Made by a program: the position numbers and the translations under genes
Shown: positions 37,110-50,490 of the stretch, one piece after another
How the letters are laid out: each line of letters starts with the position of its first letter
How positions within the stretch are numbered: position 1 is the first letter of the stretch
The notes under the pieces: model-generated
What the model was told of the DNA's origin: nothing
Database searches by the model: none
Seen by the model: the letters and a program-made list of their open reading frames with translations, nothing else
DNA from: Nymphaea colorata
Taxonomy: Eukaryota; Streptophyta; Magnoliopsida; Nymphaeales; Nymphaeaceae
Length of the DNA stretch: 64,000 nucleotides
Direction of reading: 5' to 3'
Assembly: GCF_008831285.2 (NCBI RefSeq)
Contig: NC_045142.1
Span: 3,913,501 to 3,977,500, forward strand

Positions 37110-38430
37110 TACGAAACTCAAAGTGCATTATCTAAAAGCACCATGCTATGCTAACCAAGCACCCTTTAAAAATAATGCCTTTTCAACTGAGTATTAAGCC
37201 CTCAGGTTCAACTCTCGACTTTATAATTCATAAATTCATTAAAAAAGTGTTGTATCTGTGTATGAGATCAGTAATGGCTGGTTTCAAACGCCCAACACTA
37301 AGGGATCCAATTTTTTATCTAGTCGACCTTACGAGACTTCAAATCAATAATGTCGTCAACATATATAATTGTACATAATATGGGTACAATCAAAATAGCA
37401 CCACCTCATGACAAAGTCGGAGTCAAAAAAAATATTTAAATTAAAGAACTCAATCGTTGGTTTAATTCCATGGGTGCTATGCTACTGGGTTAAGAGATGG
37501 GGAGAGGTAAGTATTCTTATTTCATGTCCCGACACGGCTCTGGAACTTTTGGACCTTAAGGGCAAGGAGAATTGGAGAAGGAGACTTTTATCTCTTGTTC
37601 GGACTTGCTACAATCTAACAGGCTGAGTCTAAAATGGAAAATTAAAGACTTGCATGCTTAGACTTGGCTCTTCAATGTAACTTTGAGTGGGTCGAATGCA
37701 CCTTCTTGTGATCTCTACCTGGCTTTGCTATTGTTTATAAATATATCAATTTGAATTCTCCAAGTCAGCATGCATTCGACTTTTGTTAATTTAATACAGT
37801 AATGATAAAAAATTATTATATTTTTAAAAATAAAGCCATTCTTGAAAAAAAAGGCATTGAATAGGCATGGAGCATGACTGTGGGCTGGTCTCCACCTTCT
37901 TGGATTCACCAATTATAGTTGACGAAAGGAGCATGGAAAGGCCTTAAGTCATGAATTTGCTTCTCTTTTGTGATTAATTCTTGCAACAGGCGTGGAGCAA
38001 CACTAATGAAGTAGGTCCACTCTTTTGGAGTTTACGACTGTATTGGGTAGGGCCAAGAATTGTTTGACCATATTTAAAAGAGTTGCTTGTTACAAGAAAA
38101 CGAGAAAGTTGAAAATAAAAAGGCTGACTATTTTATAAAGAGTAGTAGAATAATAGTAATTCCTGAGGGGTTTGATATAAAGAATGAAGCCAGGGTTGGT
38201 AGTGCGATTAGTCTTTGTTTCAAATTATTTTTGAGATGTCAATTTTAAAAAAGATGTAACAATATGCAAGTTAAAGCATAATGAAAATTTCATGCACCGA
38301 ATGCATACTGATACCTAGAGAAATGAGTGAAAGGGTAAGAGTTTCAACTTTTTTGTAAGCTGAAAATCGGGAAGGCATCACTCTAAGGTACCAAAAGCAT
38401 ACTTAACCACTTTGACTCTGATATTGGGTA
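37110..38430. other. No gene recognised
   Basis: AT-rich sequence with small open stretches but no domain or exon structure. Confidence 0.45.
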
Positions 38431-38438
38431 GCATGATA

Positions 38439-38724
38439 AAATACTTTCTCATAGTCATCTCATAATAGTATAAGAACAAGAATCTAAAACAATAATAATA
38501 AAAGAACAAGAATCAAGAACAGGCTCGACTGTCCAAGGTACAACTCAAAAGGATGAAGCCAAGGCAGATTCATGACAAATACTTTCTCATAGTCATCCAA
38601 CTAAAACTGATGATAATATAAAAATAAGAATCTAGAACAATAATAATAATAGAAGAACAAGAGTCAATAACATGCACCGACTCTAAGTACAACTCGAAAG
38701 GATGAAGCCAAGGCAGATTCATGG
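38439..38724 (+). repeat. Tandem duplication, unit about 140 bp
   Basis: Two units share ATACTTTCTCATAGTCATC at the start, AATAATAATA in the middle and GGATGAAGCCAAGGCAGATT at the end. Confidence 0.9.
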
Positions 38725-40470
38725 GGTGCCTCTCATGATCTCACTATCGACATCGTCACGGATTTTGTCCTTTTACCGCGTCAATGAAAGTCATAGATTT
38801 ACCGCCTCTGGTGAGTAGTGCACGTCTGGCAGTGATAGATGTTCAACACTTAGACAACTGTTCGCTTTTGACCATACGATCGATTTCCATTCAAATAGGG
38901 TAGAGGACGTCCAGAGACATCCTACACCCGACCATGTAGAAGAAAGGAGGAGGATAAGAAGAGCTTTCTAAAAGTTTTTGTATCATGGGCGTGTTGTCGT
39001 CGGCAAAGTCCCCCTTGATTAAGATTTTTATTCAGTTCATTGAAATTCAACCACTTGGGCGCCATTTAGCAAACATGAATTATTAAATAAATGAATTAAG
39101 CGTTGTAACTATTAAGATAGAAACTTATTTTTTGAACAAGAAAATGATCCAAAATGGTTTGGACTAAGCCATAGGCATAGTTGGTACTCCTTCTCTACCA
39201 TGTGGTTTATTGAATCTAAGGATGTGAATAAATTTGATTTGGATCCCTTTGCACTGCTTTAAAATTAAAACTCGAATGTAAAAAAAAAAAAAAATTAACA
39301 TCGTGATTAAGAAATCTGGTCGGATTCAGATTTAAATAAATATCAGATTCGGATGTGTACCGGGTTTAATTTGAAATAAATTTATATTCTATATTTAATG
39401 TCCATACATTTGAAAGGTCAAATTGGTTTTGATTTAAAAGTCGGATTTAGATTCAGATGTGGAGTTAAAAGCGATATTTGGATCATCTTTGGATTGTGAC
39501 TTTAGATTTGGATTTAGATGCTTTTATTCGAATTTTGAATCTGAATCTGAATTCTAATATGTAAATATCTGAAGAAGCAGGTATAGTTCAGAGTACATCT
39601 AACTCAAATCAAATCTTTTGACATCCCTAGTTGAAACAACAGGCAAGCCTGAGCTCTCAAAGAGGTGCAGCTTTAGCAAATGATGATAAGAAACGAATGA
39701 AATATAGACCTGCTTATCAATTCCCTAAAGAAAAGGAGTTCCTTTTACCACTTAGGTGCACCTTAAAAACCCAAGACCAAGCAAGTCGGATCATAAATGT
39801 TTCCGATCCAGATCATCCAAACGCATTAGGAATCAGATTTAATTATCTGAATTTGGTGTCCAATTCCATACGTATTCTACCTGTTTACATCCCAAGGTTA
39901 CCAACCAAAAAAAGAAAAAAGACAAAAGACAAGAGTCAGTCAGGTATTAAGGCGATAATGTTGAGCAATTACTCTCCAACTCTTAGAGCCAGTGGTGCGA
40001 ATTGAGCTCGGTCCCCATTAAAGTCATTTAAGACCTAGCTGATGTTCTTGTATGCACGTTCTAGCTTTGCTAGCTGGGACTCTCTGATTTTGTGAATCAA
40101 CACTTAGCTGTTGAGAGATAGAATCTACTGTCCAAAAAATTGATAATTTGTGCTGTTCCACTACTACCCATCTGGAGATAATGCCTGAGAGAGTCTTCCA
40201 TTAATGGCTGTTCTCACCAAAATTTGTGATATTATAAAGATATGAAGAGTTGCTTGGTTGTGTTACTGTTCTAATTAGTTGCAGACCACTCCTAATGATG
40301 TGGTCCAACCCCAACTTCTTCCTCATTTAGCTTCAATTTTATTCAGTTTCATTCTCTGTCTACTGTGATTGAAACTATATTATAATTTGGACAACTGCAT
40401 GTCGTTTTCTGGGATCGTAATCTGCACACAACAGTTGGTGGAAGTTTTTCCTTTCCGAATCTTAGAAAAT
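38725..40470. other. No gene recognised; AATCC-rich repeat at 39225-39625
   Basis: 39225-39625 belongs to the degenerate GGATTTAGATTCAGATG-type family also seen at 10340-10560, 30880-31060 and 55800-56060. The 124-codon open stretch at 39631-40005 has no recognisable domain, and its second half overlaps similar repeat words. Confidence 0.45.
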
Positions 40471-40475
40471 TGTCC

Positions 40476-40720
40476 CGAGGGCGTAGCTCAAGCGGTCGAA
40501 CTCGAGTGACTCACGTCATTGGTTCGACTCACAGGGAGTTATATTTCTACACCATAAGTTGGGTGGGTCCTATGTACAGGTTGAAGCGCTAGGATATCTC
40601 GCCAGCTGGTACCAACGTAGCACTGGACTTGGGGGAGAAGGGAAAGAAGGTCTGCTTCGGCTCTCCGGTGGTGGGATTAATGTTTTCGCTCAAAGAAAAC
40701 TTTCCACTCACCCGGAACGT
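40476..40720 (+). mobile_element. tRNA-derived SINE-like element
   Basis: GGGCGTAGCTCAAGCGGTCG is an A-box-like tRNA start and GGTTCGACTCACAGG is a B-box at the expected distance. The following TGGGTGGGTCCTATGTACAG is the sort of body seen in plant Au-type SINEs. The 3' end and target-site duplication were not resolved. Confidence 0.7.
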
Positions 40721-41469
40721 AAGAAGAAGGGTTGAGAACCTATTTGCTGCCCACTGGTTCAGTGGTACTAGCAATTGAAAAGGACACCGGAAGCCAAAGG
40801 ACAGAAGCAGAAGCACGCGACAGAAGGCATTGAAAATCACAAGATTGATGATGTGTGAAGCAGAAGCAAATCAGAATCTGCCTCTGAAGCAAAATTTGAA
40901 AACAGGTTTTCTGGATAACCGTGCATAGAAAGCAAAAGGTTAACAGTTTAAGCTTCAAATTCGTAGTTAATTGTGAGCTCTAGATGTCGTCATCAATTTT
41001 TTCATGGTAGGACATCATTAGCCTGTTCTGTAATACTTCTCTCTCTTTCTCATTAGGTCATAATTAACCCATTGTTTTGCTTCTGTCTTTCTCTTTCTGT
41101 GGTAGTTTATGAAGGTTTAGTCACAAACTGATGACGTCTAAAGAAGTCTTAGGAGTTTTCTGGGGCCTTCGTCATTAATTTTGTAGCAAGAGTGATACCA
41201 TGGGACTAAATAAGTTTCTTTCACTGCTACCCATTTCTACGAAGGAACAATGACCTGAGCTATTCGAACTCAGTTTTGGCTCAAATTGTTGAGGCTGAGT
41301 TCGATTCTGCAAGCAGTTAGAACAGAGGACAAAGCTCATCCTTTCTAGCAGCCCAACTTCATTCATATCAATGGGGGCATAAATAGTTTAGTCAATGGAT
41401 TGATCTGGAGAGTACCAAGTCAGATCTGACTGGCTCGATAGAAATAGGATAACTGGTTGGGCTGACAGG

Positions 41470-41713
41470 ACAATGAGTGTCTCGTCGTTAGTTTGATTTC
41501 TATGAGCATTATTTCTCTATACTATAAATAAATGGTGGCATGCACAAAAATCAAGTTGAAGGGTATAAATGATTTACCATAGCAACCCTCTACTCCAGGG
41601 TTAGAGGAAAAGGGGGTTGGCTTTCGCCTCTCGCAAACTGTCAAGCTAGAGCTGAATGGATTTTCTGTAATCTAAGTCAACTTAGAATCGGATGTAAATG
41701 ATTTACCATAGCA
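41470..41713 (+). mobile_element. Degenerate SINE-like element
   Basis: It has a weak B-box (TAGTTTGATTTCT), then a body with CAACCCTCTACTCCAGGG, TTTCGCCTCTCGCAA and AGCTGAATGG. A 19-bp direct repeat (TAAATGATTTACCATAGCA) is present at 41566-41584 and 41695-41713, enclosing 110 bp. The enclosed part may be a separate insertion. Confidence 0.5.
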
Positions 41714-43049
41714 TTAGCTAGCATGAAATCCAAGTCTTACAGAAAGCAAGATTTAATGTAAGACTTGGATGTTGCTGGAAGTGAGGTTTAGCTTTGGATG
41801 AAGATAGTAAGAACAGATCTAGTTATTAGTTGTATCGTTTCTTTTTTCACCTGGGTGATGAGTTTCAGATTCAGGTCAGTAACTAATCAAAAAGATTCTA
41901 TGTACCCACTTGACTTTCACACTGTTAGCCTCGGATAAGCTTCGATTTGATCAGGCTTCCGAAGTATCTTCATGTATAAGAACAGTCAAAATTTTTAACC
42001 CCAGGATTCTGATTTTTCCCTCTTCAAAGGGATACTTTTATTTTCTTCTTTAATAACTATAGCTACTCAAGCCAGTCCAAGCCTTGCTTTTCTAAAGCCA
42101 TTTGCCATCCTATGTATGTCTGCGCGAAAGTGACTGTCATAAGTTCTAGGTGACATTTGCCAGTATCTCGTCTTCTACAAACTTCACCAAAATTTGGTTA
42201 CTGAATCGTAAACTGGCGCATGGCAGCTCATGCGTAATATTTGAACATGTATTTCTCCATACCATCTCTGACATTGGTGTTCTATTTTCATGTTTCGCAT
42301 GAAATATCCTTCTCCGTTAAGCGTGCATTACGTCAAAAACAATGACATAAAATCGAAAGTTTCATCAAATTTCCCTGTTTCGCAGTCTTCAACTTCCAGA
42401 CTTGTTTACTTGATAACTTCAAGGAAACCAAATGACTGGTGCATATTTTTTTGGTAGAATTGTGTTGAAATCATTGCAGAAAATAATTGCTTTGTTTAAA
42501 AAGAACCGACTTAGGAGTAAATGGATTTGGAAGCCTTATTTTCTATATTACTAGATTCATCTTGAGAAAAGATTCAAGCAGGGATTTGCACAATAAGTTC
42601 AGAAGCTTGAAAATACATAAATTTTTACATCATTCAATTCGCATAACAGATGGAAAGAGGCATGAAGGGGTTTCCATAAACAGCAAGTCAAGCAGGGCAT
42701 TAGAGATGAACTCACAATTCCCATAATTCCCAGAATTTCCAACTGAGTAGTTCTCACTCCTCCATTGCAAACCAACAAAGAAGAAGAACATTAAGAAAAG
42801 AACACCAATTATAATCAAACGTTCTTTGTGTACAATCCCTCTGCAGACTTTTACAAAAAAGAAATATGCAGTAAGCAATTGACGTACAAGGGTGCAACTA
42901 ACCAAAGAAATTAAAGCACCAAAAATGCTTTTACATGAGTGAGATATACAGAATCAACAGAAAGAAAAAGGGTAGCTGATTCTAAAGTGTTTTGGTCTCT
43001 AAACAAGCTAAGGAAGAGCAATCCAAACCCAAAAATGGGTTTCAAACCT
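41714..43049. other. No gene recognised
   Basis: Mostly AT-rich. The last few hundred bases before 43050 probably include the 3' untranslated region of the zinc-finger gene, which runs leftward. Confidence 0.4.
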
Positions 43050-43556
43050 TCAACCACAAGCACAGGCCGAGAAATCATCTACCGGAGGCAGGTTGAGGTC
43101 CAAAAGGGGGACCTTCTTGCCGTGGTCATCCGCCTTCTTCGAAGTCTGCGCGTGGAGAACAAGCTCGTGGGCGTTCCTATGGCGGCGCATGTGGCCGCCG
43201 AGCGCCTGGCCGATGGAGAACTCCAACCCGCAGATGGCGCACTCGTGGCCCCTGGGCTTCCCCTTCTGCTTCTGCGCCTGTTCGTCGTCGCCCTCCTCGT
43301 CAGCGAACCTCAGGCGCTTGTGGCTCGCCCGGTGGCCGCCCAGTGCCTGGAACGAGGGGAAGCGGCGATTGCAGGTCTTGCACTCGTAGTCCCGCAGCTG
43401 CTGCTGCGCCACCAACGGAAGGGCGGCGGCGCCGATGGCACCGCTGCTGTTGGCGGCGGCGAAGGCGTGGGAGAATAACAGCAAACACTTGGCGGTCTCC
43501 TCCGCTCGCTTCATCTCTTCTTTGTCTTCGTCCACTTCGTAAGCGTGGCGCTTCAT
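43050..43556 (-). CDS. C2H2 zinc-finger repressor, ZAT11/ZAT12 type (two QALGGH fingers, EAR motif)
   Basis: This is an intronless 168-residue nuclear protein. An N-terminal L-box-like segment (EETAKCLLLFS, about 19-29) comes first. Finger 1 is ECKTCNRRF...QALGGHRASH (residues 58-79), finger 2 is HECAICGLEF...QALGGHMRRH (105-126), and a C-terminal EAR repression motif LDLNLPP lies at 152-158. QALGGH fingers are plant-specific DNA-binding modules, and the EAR motif recruits TOPLESS-type co-repressors. Members of this class respond to abiotic stress, reactive oxygen and wounding. All Cys and His ligands are present, and length and lack of introns are typical. Codons are much GC-richer than the flanks, as usual for this family. 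The start is the first ATG, about 70 bp below a TATA box. Confidence 0.97.
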   Translation of the reverse strand: MKRHAYEVDEDKEEMKRAEETAKCLLLFSHAFAAANSSGAIGAAALPLVAQQQLRDYECKTCNRRFPSFQALGGHRASHKRLRFADEEGDDEQAQKQKGKPRGHECAICGLEFSIGQALGGHMRRHRNAHELVLHAQTSKKADDHGKKVPLLDLNLPPVDDFSACACG

Positions 43557-43625
43557 GAATTTGAGAGGACAACGGGAAAAACTGAAACCAAATTATGAGA
43601 ATGGAATGGTGGGGAAGGACGGTCT

Positions 43626-43634
43626 CCATTTATA
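43626..43634 (-). promoter_or_regulatory. TATA box of the zinc-finger gene
   Basis: TATAAATGG on the minus strand, 70 bp before the ATG at 43556. This would place transcription start near 43598 and give a leader of about 40 bases. Confidence 0.7.
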
Positions 43635-43639
43635 GAGAG

Positions 43640-45420
43640 AGAAATTTCTCCTGATATCCCAAAACCATCTTGTTTTTATTGAATTGACTTTAAAGGACTA
43701 AACTTTTACTAAATTTATAAAACAGGAAACCTCATACGGGGTAACTCGTGGTTGACTTGATCACGAATCTTCTTCTTCTTGTGGAGCAAGTTAAGAGCTT
43801 CGAGACGGCATTCAGCAAGTGTGCTCCAAATTCTATTTCTGGTGAAAGGATTGGACTTTCAGGAAAATCTCTGTTACGTGTGGACATGCCTCAGGTGTTG
43901 TAGTTATCTAATCGTTTCTCTCTCTAGAAGATAACCCCAAAAAAAATATTGAGACGTGTCTCTGACATTTGAATATGACCAAGCAGTTTGCTGTCTCTCC
44001 GTTTATGGAGAGAGGACTGGAGATTTTAGAGAGAGAAGAACGAAAGAATTTAGAGAGAGAAGAACGAAAGGATTTGCAATTGAAAGACCGGTGTAAGCAG
44101 AAAGAGTCAAAGAATTTCTTAGGCAGGAAGATACTTTCACATGAACGGCTTCCTACCACCTTCCTCTCTCCCTCTCACTTTCTCTCTCTAAAAGGGCATG
44201 GTAGAAGCAGTGTTTTTATATTTGCTTCTAAGTTCTCGGTTGAGGTCATTCACACATCAGATGGCTAGAGAGAGAATATTAAACTTATATATTGCAAGTT
44301 ACACAGAACAAGTAACATCTATATTAAATCGCATAGTTTTCTCCCGTTTTGGCTTTTTCCTTCCATTTGCTTGCTTCGCCAGGGTAGTTGAAGCTAGCTA
44401 CATGTACCTAAGTTTACGAAAATACCCTCCTTCTAAAATGTGAAAAAGAACATAAAATATGTTAAAAAGTTTTTTTTTTTTTTTGTGAGGTCAAATTGGA
44501 GAAACATAAAATTGAAAACAGCGTGCACTACAAATTACTACTTGATATTTAATCTATTAGGGAGAGAGAGTGTTTTATTTGGGTTTAGAACAATGGCAGA
44601 GTCAGAAATTTTTAATTGAGAGTACGCAACAAAAGACTTTTAAGCGGCAGGCCCTCCTCACATAATGAACTGACCTTGAGACATAGATGTACAAATAAAC
44701 AAAATTATATGGGCTGCGGGCAATTGCCCACACAAGCTTATAGTCTCTGTCACTAGTCTTGAAGAAACTGCTGTTGTTTATAAAACTTCTGTTGCCCACA
44801 CCAACCTACATACGTATTCTCCACTAGTATCAAAGAAACTGCAATTGTTTATAAAACTTCTAAGCTAATGTTTGTTTAAACTTACCTAAGGAGTAAGCCT
44901 TATATCAGCAGCTAGCCAATCAATTAAGTCAAATTCTTTACAGGGAGAAAGACAAGGTATATATGTATATGGTATAATTACTGTATCTTTTATACTAGTG
45001 GCAAATAGGTATGTAGGTTGGTGAGTCAACAGCTATTTAACGAGAGACGATGTGATGGACATTTTCGTCATCTAATATGAGTTTCCACCTTTTTTTCTCA
45101 TATATTTTTCTTAACGGTCTATCGTGATGAATTAGACAGCCTTAATTAGGTTAATGGCTGAGCGAATCTAAAAAACTAGTCATCATTCAATATATATATA
45201 AATATATCCATATATATATAAGTGTCGTTTACATAATTTATTTGATAAGGAGTGATCTTGGCAAGACTTGTTTTTAGTGTTCCAAGCGCCGAAATTGGTA
45301 ATTATATTTTATGAAAATAAATCACATTGGAAACAAAATGTGTAACGGGATTTGAACAAGCATGTAATTATATTATTTGACAAAAACAGTAATATAATTA
45401 TATTTTAATGATATTATAAT
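43640..45420. other. Upstream region and AT-rich intergenic DNA, no gene recognised
   Basis: A purine-rich tandem GAGAGAAGAACGAAAG(A/G)ATTT pair is at 44030-44075. A GGGCAATTGCCCACACAAGC word at about 44718 matches the one at 15600. Sequence at 45000-45230 resembles the 13860-14110 repeat. Confidence 0.45.
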
Positions 45421-45423
45421 TTT

Positions 45424-45468
45424 TACACATAGAGATAGAGAGAGAGAGGGAGAGAGAGAGAGAGAGTG
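45424..45468. repeat. (GA)n microsatellite
   Basis: An interrupted GAGAGA run of about 40 bp. Confidence 0.9.
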
Positions 45469-45469
45469 A

Positions 45470-48400
45470 TTTGGTTTGAGACCTTCGAGTCAGGCGGAAA
45501 CATGCCGACGTCAAATGAGCCGGCACGCCGCACTTTTCCAAGCCAGCGATGCCATTAGTGTGCCGTACGCGGCAGCCCCCGCGGCGTCGGGCTCCGCCGG
45601 TCTTACCCGCTAGACGGCTGGGGATTCATCCCATGCCCCACACTCTCATCCTTCTCCAGTGCGGTAACTTTTGTGTGGATCAATTTTCGGCTTGGATTTG
45701 GATTACTGGATCTGGTAGCATCTCGATTTGGTCTGAAGAAAAATTATCCGTTTGGTCCGTAAACGGGCCCGAGCTGATTAAGAAATTTTCACCCGGGTCC
45801 GGTTTTGCTCGTTCTAACCACATCAAGACGGGTAAAAAGCGCGTCCATTAGGATCTGGATATACCGTCAAAATCTGGAGCGTTGACATCTCTACCAGACT
45901 ATGTCGGCAGTATTGGGGTCCAGTAAAACAATCAGGACCCGATACACGCCATCCTCTGGTTACTTAAAAAACAAGCATAACTGTGATTATGTAAGCTCGT
46001 ACTCGGACCCGGTCCGCATATGCCTGACCGGATAAGCGTTATATATTATTTATGGCCCGTATGACAATCATCTAACTAATCAAATTGGACCCATGTTTAG
46101 GTCCAAACCCTAAAACAACCCAAGCTATGGGTCCGATGCAGCTCCAAACCATTGACACTCATATACAGATCCAAATGTTATCAAGTGGAAACTTATCTTG
46201 ATTCCAGCGGGCGTTTGATTGCCGGGATAAAAAGTTCCAGTGATGAACACCCAAAAAAAAAATTTGTTTGTCCTACAAGTGGAGAGGTGGTCAACTCTCG
46301 GAGGGGTCCGACTATTTTTACCAAAAATTTATTGTCCGCACATTTTTCTAAGATTTTTTTTTCCAAAAACAAAGTCTAAATACGTGATCCTGAGCCGACA
46401 AAAGAGCAGTGATGAAACCATACAAGCCGTCTCTTCGCTCTCAAGTGATGCGCTTGGCTTCTCCAGAAATCAAAACCACGACTGTTTGTTTGACAACTAT
46501 TGCTTGTCCCACTATGCCAACCCACTTGAAGTTTCTTTCTAGATGTCAATATGGAGAAATGAGGGCCAAACTTTTTCTGTGAAGGGGGGTTTGACGGCTC
46601 TGAGTTTTGATTGTAGAATTAAAAAATTTTAAAAATAAAATTCCTCCACAAACTAAGTTCTAGTTTTCCTTTGTCTTTGCTAGTCTGAAACTTTGATTCC
46701 ATAATTGAAAATGATGTATGTGATAAAACGGAAATTAAAATTCTAGAGTCGATGAATTAAAACCATCATGAGAAAAATAAAAAGATTCTAAAATCATTTC
46801 ACTTCAGAATCGTAATTTCAAGTTTTTGATTCAAGAATGAGTCTATAATCCAGAATGAAAATTCTTTATTTGACATTATTATTACCATTTTATAAAAAAT
46901 GAGAATTTCACAATATTATTACCATTTTATAAAAAATGAGAATTTCACAATAATTCCAGTTCGGCAGTGTACTGCACTTTATTCTTCATATCACATAAGC
47001 ATAGTGTTCATAGAAATTGAATGAGCAATGCATTTCTCATGTCACCAGCCTGAACAGCTATATTATGAACAGCTATATTATGCACATTTTGGGGCTAGTC
47101 CAAACTTTTCAAAATCTCTAATGAATGTATGTGTACATATTTACAAATTAGTTTTTTTTTTCAATTAAAAGATTACATATTAATGTAGCCTCATTAAAAT
47201 TTTTGGCTCACCACTGGTTGTGGATGGACTTTTCATTTTCTTATTATTTTACTAGTTGGTCCTTTTAAATGTGGCTGAAAATGGATTAGCTACTGCTCCA
47301 GTCATGAGTGGTCCAAATCCAAATATGCAGATCATCTGAATCCTGGTACGAATATCTATTCCGAACCCAAAAGTCTAAATAAAAAAATACTTTTTTACCC
47401 TTGAATATTGTTTGCTAACATGTAAGGAATGATGCATCTTGAATGCAGTCACTCCACACCGCAAACATGTGCGTAAATTATTCTCATGTTATTTTGGTCA
47501 TTTTACCCGGCAATGCAACTTTAATTAAGAATGATACAAGCTAAATTGATTGAAAAGGGTTCCTTACTAACACTGCAAAATGTTGGACCTTTCTTTGCAA
47601 TGACTAAGAAACTTAGCACATGTTTTTTATTAGTGGAAAAGTCTTATAATGTTTATGAAAACTTTTCCTTAGCTTGGACTTAATCACCACGTTCCTAAGC
47701 CTCATTTCACAAGCACCAAATCTTGCACTTCTTTCCCACTTAAAACTTCATAAGAAGTTATAAAAAATTTTGAAAAAATGTGGATATGGAAAATACAATT
47801 CCATGATAGATACTTAATTTTCACTAATGTCAGCAAAAAGCATATTCTAGATCTTCTTTGAAGTAAAAAAATTAAAGATTTACTTAAATTAATCTCGAAG
47901 GTCTTATCATGTTATTCATTTCCTTCCTTTCTGCTCCATCCACTAAGGCATTTTCTAGCTAAACCCATGCGGAAAACCGATTTTAAAGCGGTCATCCCGT
48001 ATGCGTACGGTGCTTTGTACTAGCTCGTACCTTATCTCGAACGATTACGTAATGACTAATTAAATGCAAACTTGTTTGTTAATTAGAAGTTATCATCTTT
48101 CTTTGCACAAGAGAATTGTCAATCCATTATTATAGTTCAGAATTCACAATCACTAGGTAAGCCTGTTCTAAGTCAACCCTTTTGAGTATGAACTGAATAG
48201 AAGAAACAAATGCATAGAAGCATCATAACAGCCCAAAGACGAAGAGAGATAGGCCCTTCCTCTATGGGAAATTCCTGTTTCTCCTATTCAATAGGTCCTA
48301 CAACTGTTTCATGCTTAATTAAGCTTCTGTTAAGTCAACGTCGAAAGCAACCGATAATCGAACGGTTAATTGCGTAATCACTTACCTCACTATTTCATTG

Positions 48401-49230
48401 GTCAATTGGAAGATATTTGTGATCATTGACCCTCTGCAGAGCGCGAAATTTCGTGAAGTTTTCCTGCTTAATATAACCAGTTGTGCACTCTAAGGCCAGT
48501 CAAACAAACTATCCCTCTTAAAGAGATCTAGGATCTCTTCCACACATTTTGATGATGCATTGTCTCTATTATGGCCATTAATCATGTGTTTTTCCATGCA
48601 CTAGGAAATGTCATGCTTGTTGAAGAATGTGTTTGGCAGATCAGATGATCTATTCAAAGGCAGAACAGATCATGTTGAAGAGGCCCCTTTGGTTATAATC
48701 AAGGAAATCAATGCTAACAATAATATAAAATAGACACCCACTTTTAGGTTTAGCTGACTGAAGGAACTTAAGGGCACATTTATTTCACCGTGGATTTCAT
48801 ATCCAGGTTTTCCACCAAGAACCTCTGCTCATACCTCAGATCCTTGGATTTGAAATCCCCAAGTATCTCATATCACCAAGTATCTAACTGACACAGCCTA
48901 AGAGTGTTTGATAACCTCTAATTTAGTTTGACCTTGAAGGTCCTCAAGATATAACATTCATAGATTTATGATCAAATTTTCTCTCCCTTCTCTTCTAATC
49001 ATATATCTCACCTGTTGCCAGTGTGAAAAAAAAAGTGAAAAATTCTACATGTAGATCTTAGGCCTGACTTAAGATCTTTAGTTCGATGAACCATGGATTT
49101 CAGGTGCGGATTGTATGTCACATCAGATAGATAGTAAATTATAGACAATCAACTATGAGAATTTGATCTCATACTTCACATTTTTCATAAACAAGGAAGA
49201 TGGTTGGTCATCTTGTTGTCCTTTGCCCCT
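45470..49230. other. No gene recognised
   Basis: A short GC-rich patch lies at 45490-45620. A 37-bp tandem duplication (ATTATTACCATTTTATAAAA...) lies at 46877-46952. The remainder is AT-rich with no exon I can support. Confidence 0.45.
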
Positions 49231-49235
49231 TGTAG

Positions 49236-49392
49236 AACCTTGATGGGTTACACCTTGAAGTTGTTGATCACACTGTGCCAAATAAAGGGAAGCTGTTTTC
49301 ACTTGAGGTACTAGAAAGTGGGCCAAGCACTGAGTGCAGTCTCAGTTCCAGGATGCTGCAGAAGTCGTCTGAACCAGAGACTGCCCAACCTT
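49236..49392 (+). other. Possible exon-like fragment, unknown gene
   Basis: After a good acceptor (CCTTGTAG at 49228-49235) the frame reads NLDGLHLEVVDHTVPNKGKL, then FSLEVLESGPSTECS and RMLQKSSEPETAQ before a T-run. Composition is protein-like, but no donor, partner exon or family was found. It may be a relic. Confidence 0.3.
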
Positions 49393-50339
49393 TTTTTTTT
49401 TTTGTCCTCCCTGCCAGAACAATTGGTGCACTCAGAAGTTTGATCTCTTACCAGAGGCTTAAACATTTTCCGCAGTCAACAGTCCCTCCAACACCAGAAA
49501 AAGGCTACAAAGATTGCTATGTTTGTCCGAGATATCGAACGCGAAAAATAATATTCATTCTCTTGATTTCATCATTAGCTTGAGAAAGTGAGTTTAGACT
49601 AATAATAGACTTGGCTGGTGGATTGAGACTCGAACTTGGCTAGCTGAGTCAAGTACAAAAGGGCATGGACTTCATGCTCTAGACCAAGAACATGTCTGGT
49701 CAACAAAACCAGCCATGGTGCTATACTGCTTTTGCTTGGTTCAACCAACTCCAGCTTGACTAAGTGAAATGAGCCTCATATTGCCTGGGTCCTGCCTTAG
49801 AAATCTGATTACACTAATCAGGCTGCAATTGGGTAGTTTCTTACCGTGTCATCAGAAAGTCCACATCAAGGATCATTGTCCACCAAAAAAAGAAACTAAA
49901 AGTTCACTACTCAAGTGAATGCTGAAGTAAGAACGGGGGAATATCTTCTAGGGAAGAATATATATAGAATACTTTTGAGAAGTTATATTGTAATAGAGTA
50001 TGAAGTTGAAAATGAAACTTTGGCCTTTTCTCCACTATATTTTTTTATTGGGGAAGCGCTGCTGCCATTGAACATCATCATTTCATCATTGAAAACGTCA
50101 TTTCTTGTTCATATGGAATCGTTTTCTCACGACCTACTTTAAGTGTATCATTGTAGACCGAGAAAGTGCTTCATTTTCACATGGGGATGAAGCCATGGCC
50201 GGTTGTTGACTGTTGATTCAAATCTGGTTGCGGCACCATACAGAATCGAGGTCTGCCAAACTTGCCAGGTTGAAGAGCTCAAGGAATTTTCGAGGCTTTT
50301 ACTGTAAATTGTTTTTTTTTTTTTGTACAACATGTTGCT

Positions 50340-50490
50340 TAACGGGTGTAGCATAGCTGGTCAGACAGGCATGTGTTGCATGTTCGATTTCCATATGTAC
50401 TATTCTTCTAGACTGTAAAAGATGGGATCACATCAAACTACTGTAACCCACCATGTCCTAATGCAGCCCAAAACCTAGAGGCAGTGAAAA
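50340..50490 (+). mobile_element. Degenerate SINE-like element
   Basis: AACGGGTGTAGCATAGCTGG resembles an A-box start (compare GGGTATAGCGTAGTTGG of the SINE at 21681), followed by GCATGTTCGATTTCC as B-box. The body diverges and no target-site duplication was found. Confidence 0.55.

Noticed and set aside
39631-40005. 124-codon plus-strand frame
   Set aside because: No domain, no upstream promoter signal, and part of it overlaps words of a dispersed repeat; treated as chance.
40476-40560. Possible true tRNA gene at the SINE
   Set aside because: A and B boxes are present, but no cloverleaf with a paired acceptor stem could be drawn.
43093-43629. Several long plus- and minus-strand frames overlapping the zinc-finger gene
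   Set aside because: They are shadows of a GC-rich coding region; only the 168-residue frame has zinc fingers and the EAR motif.
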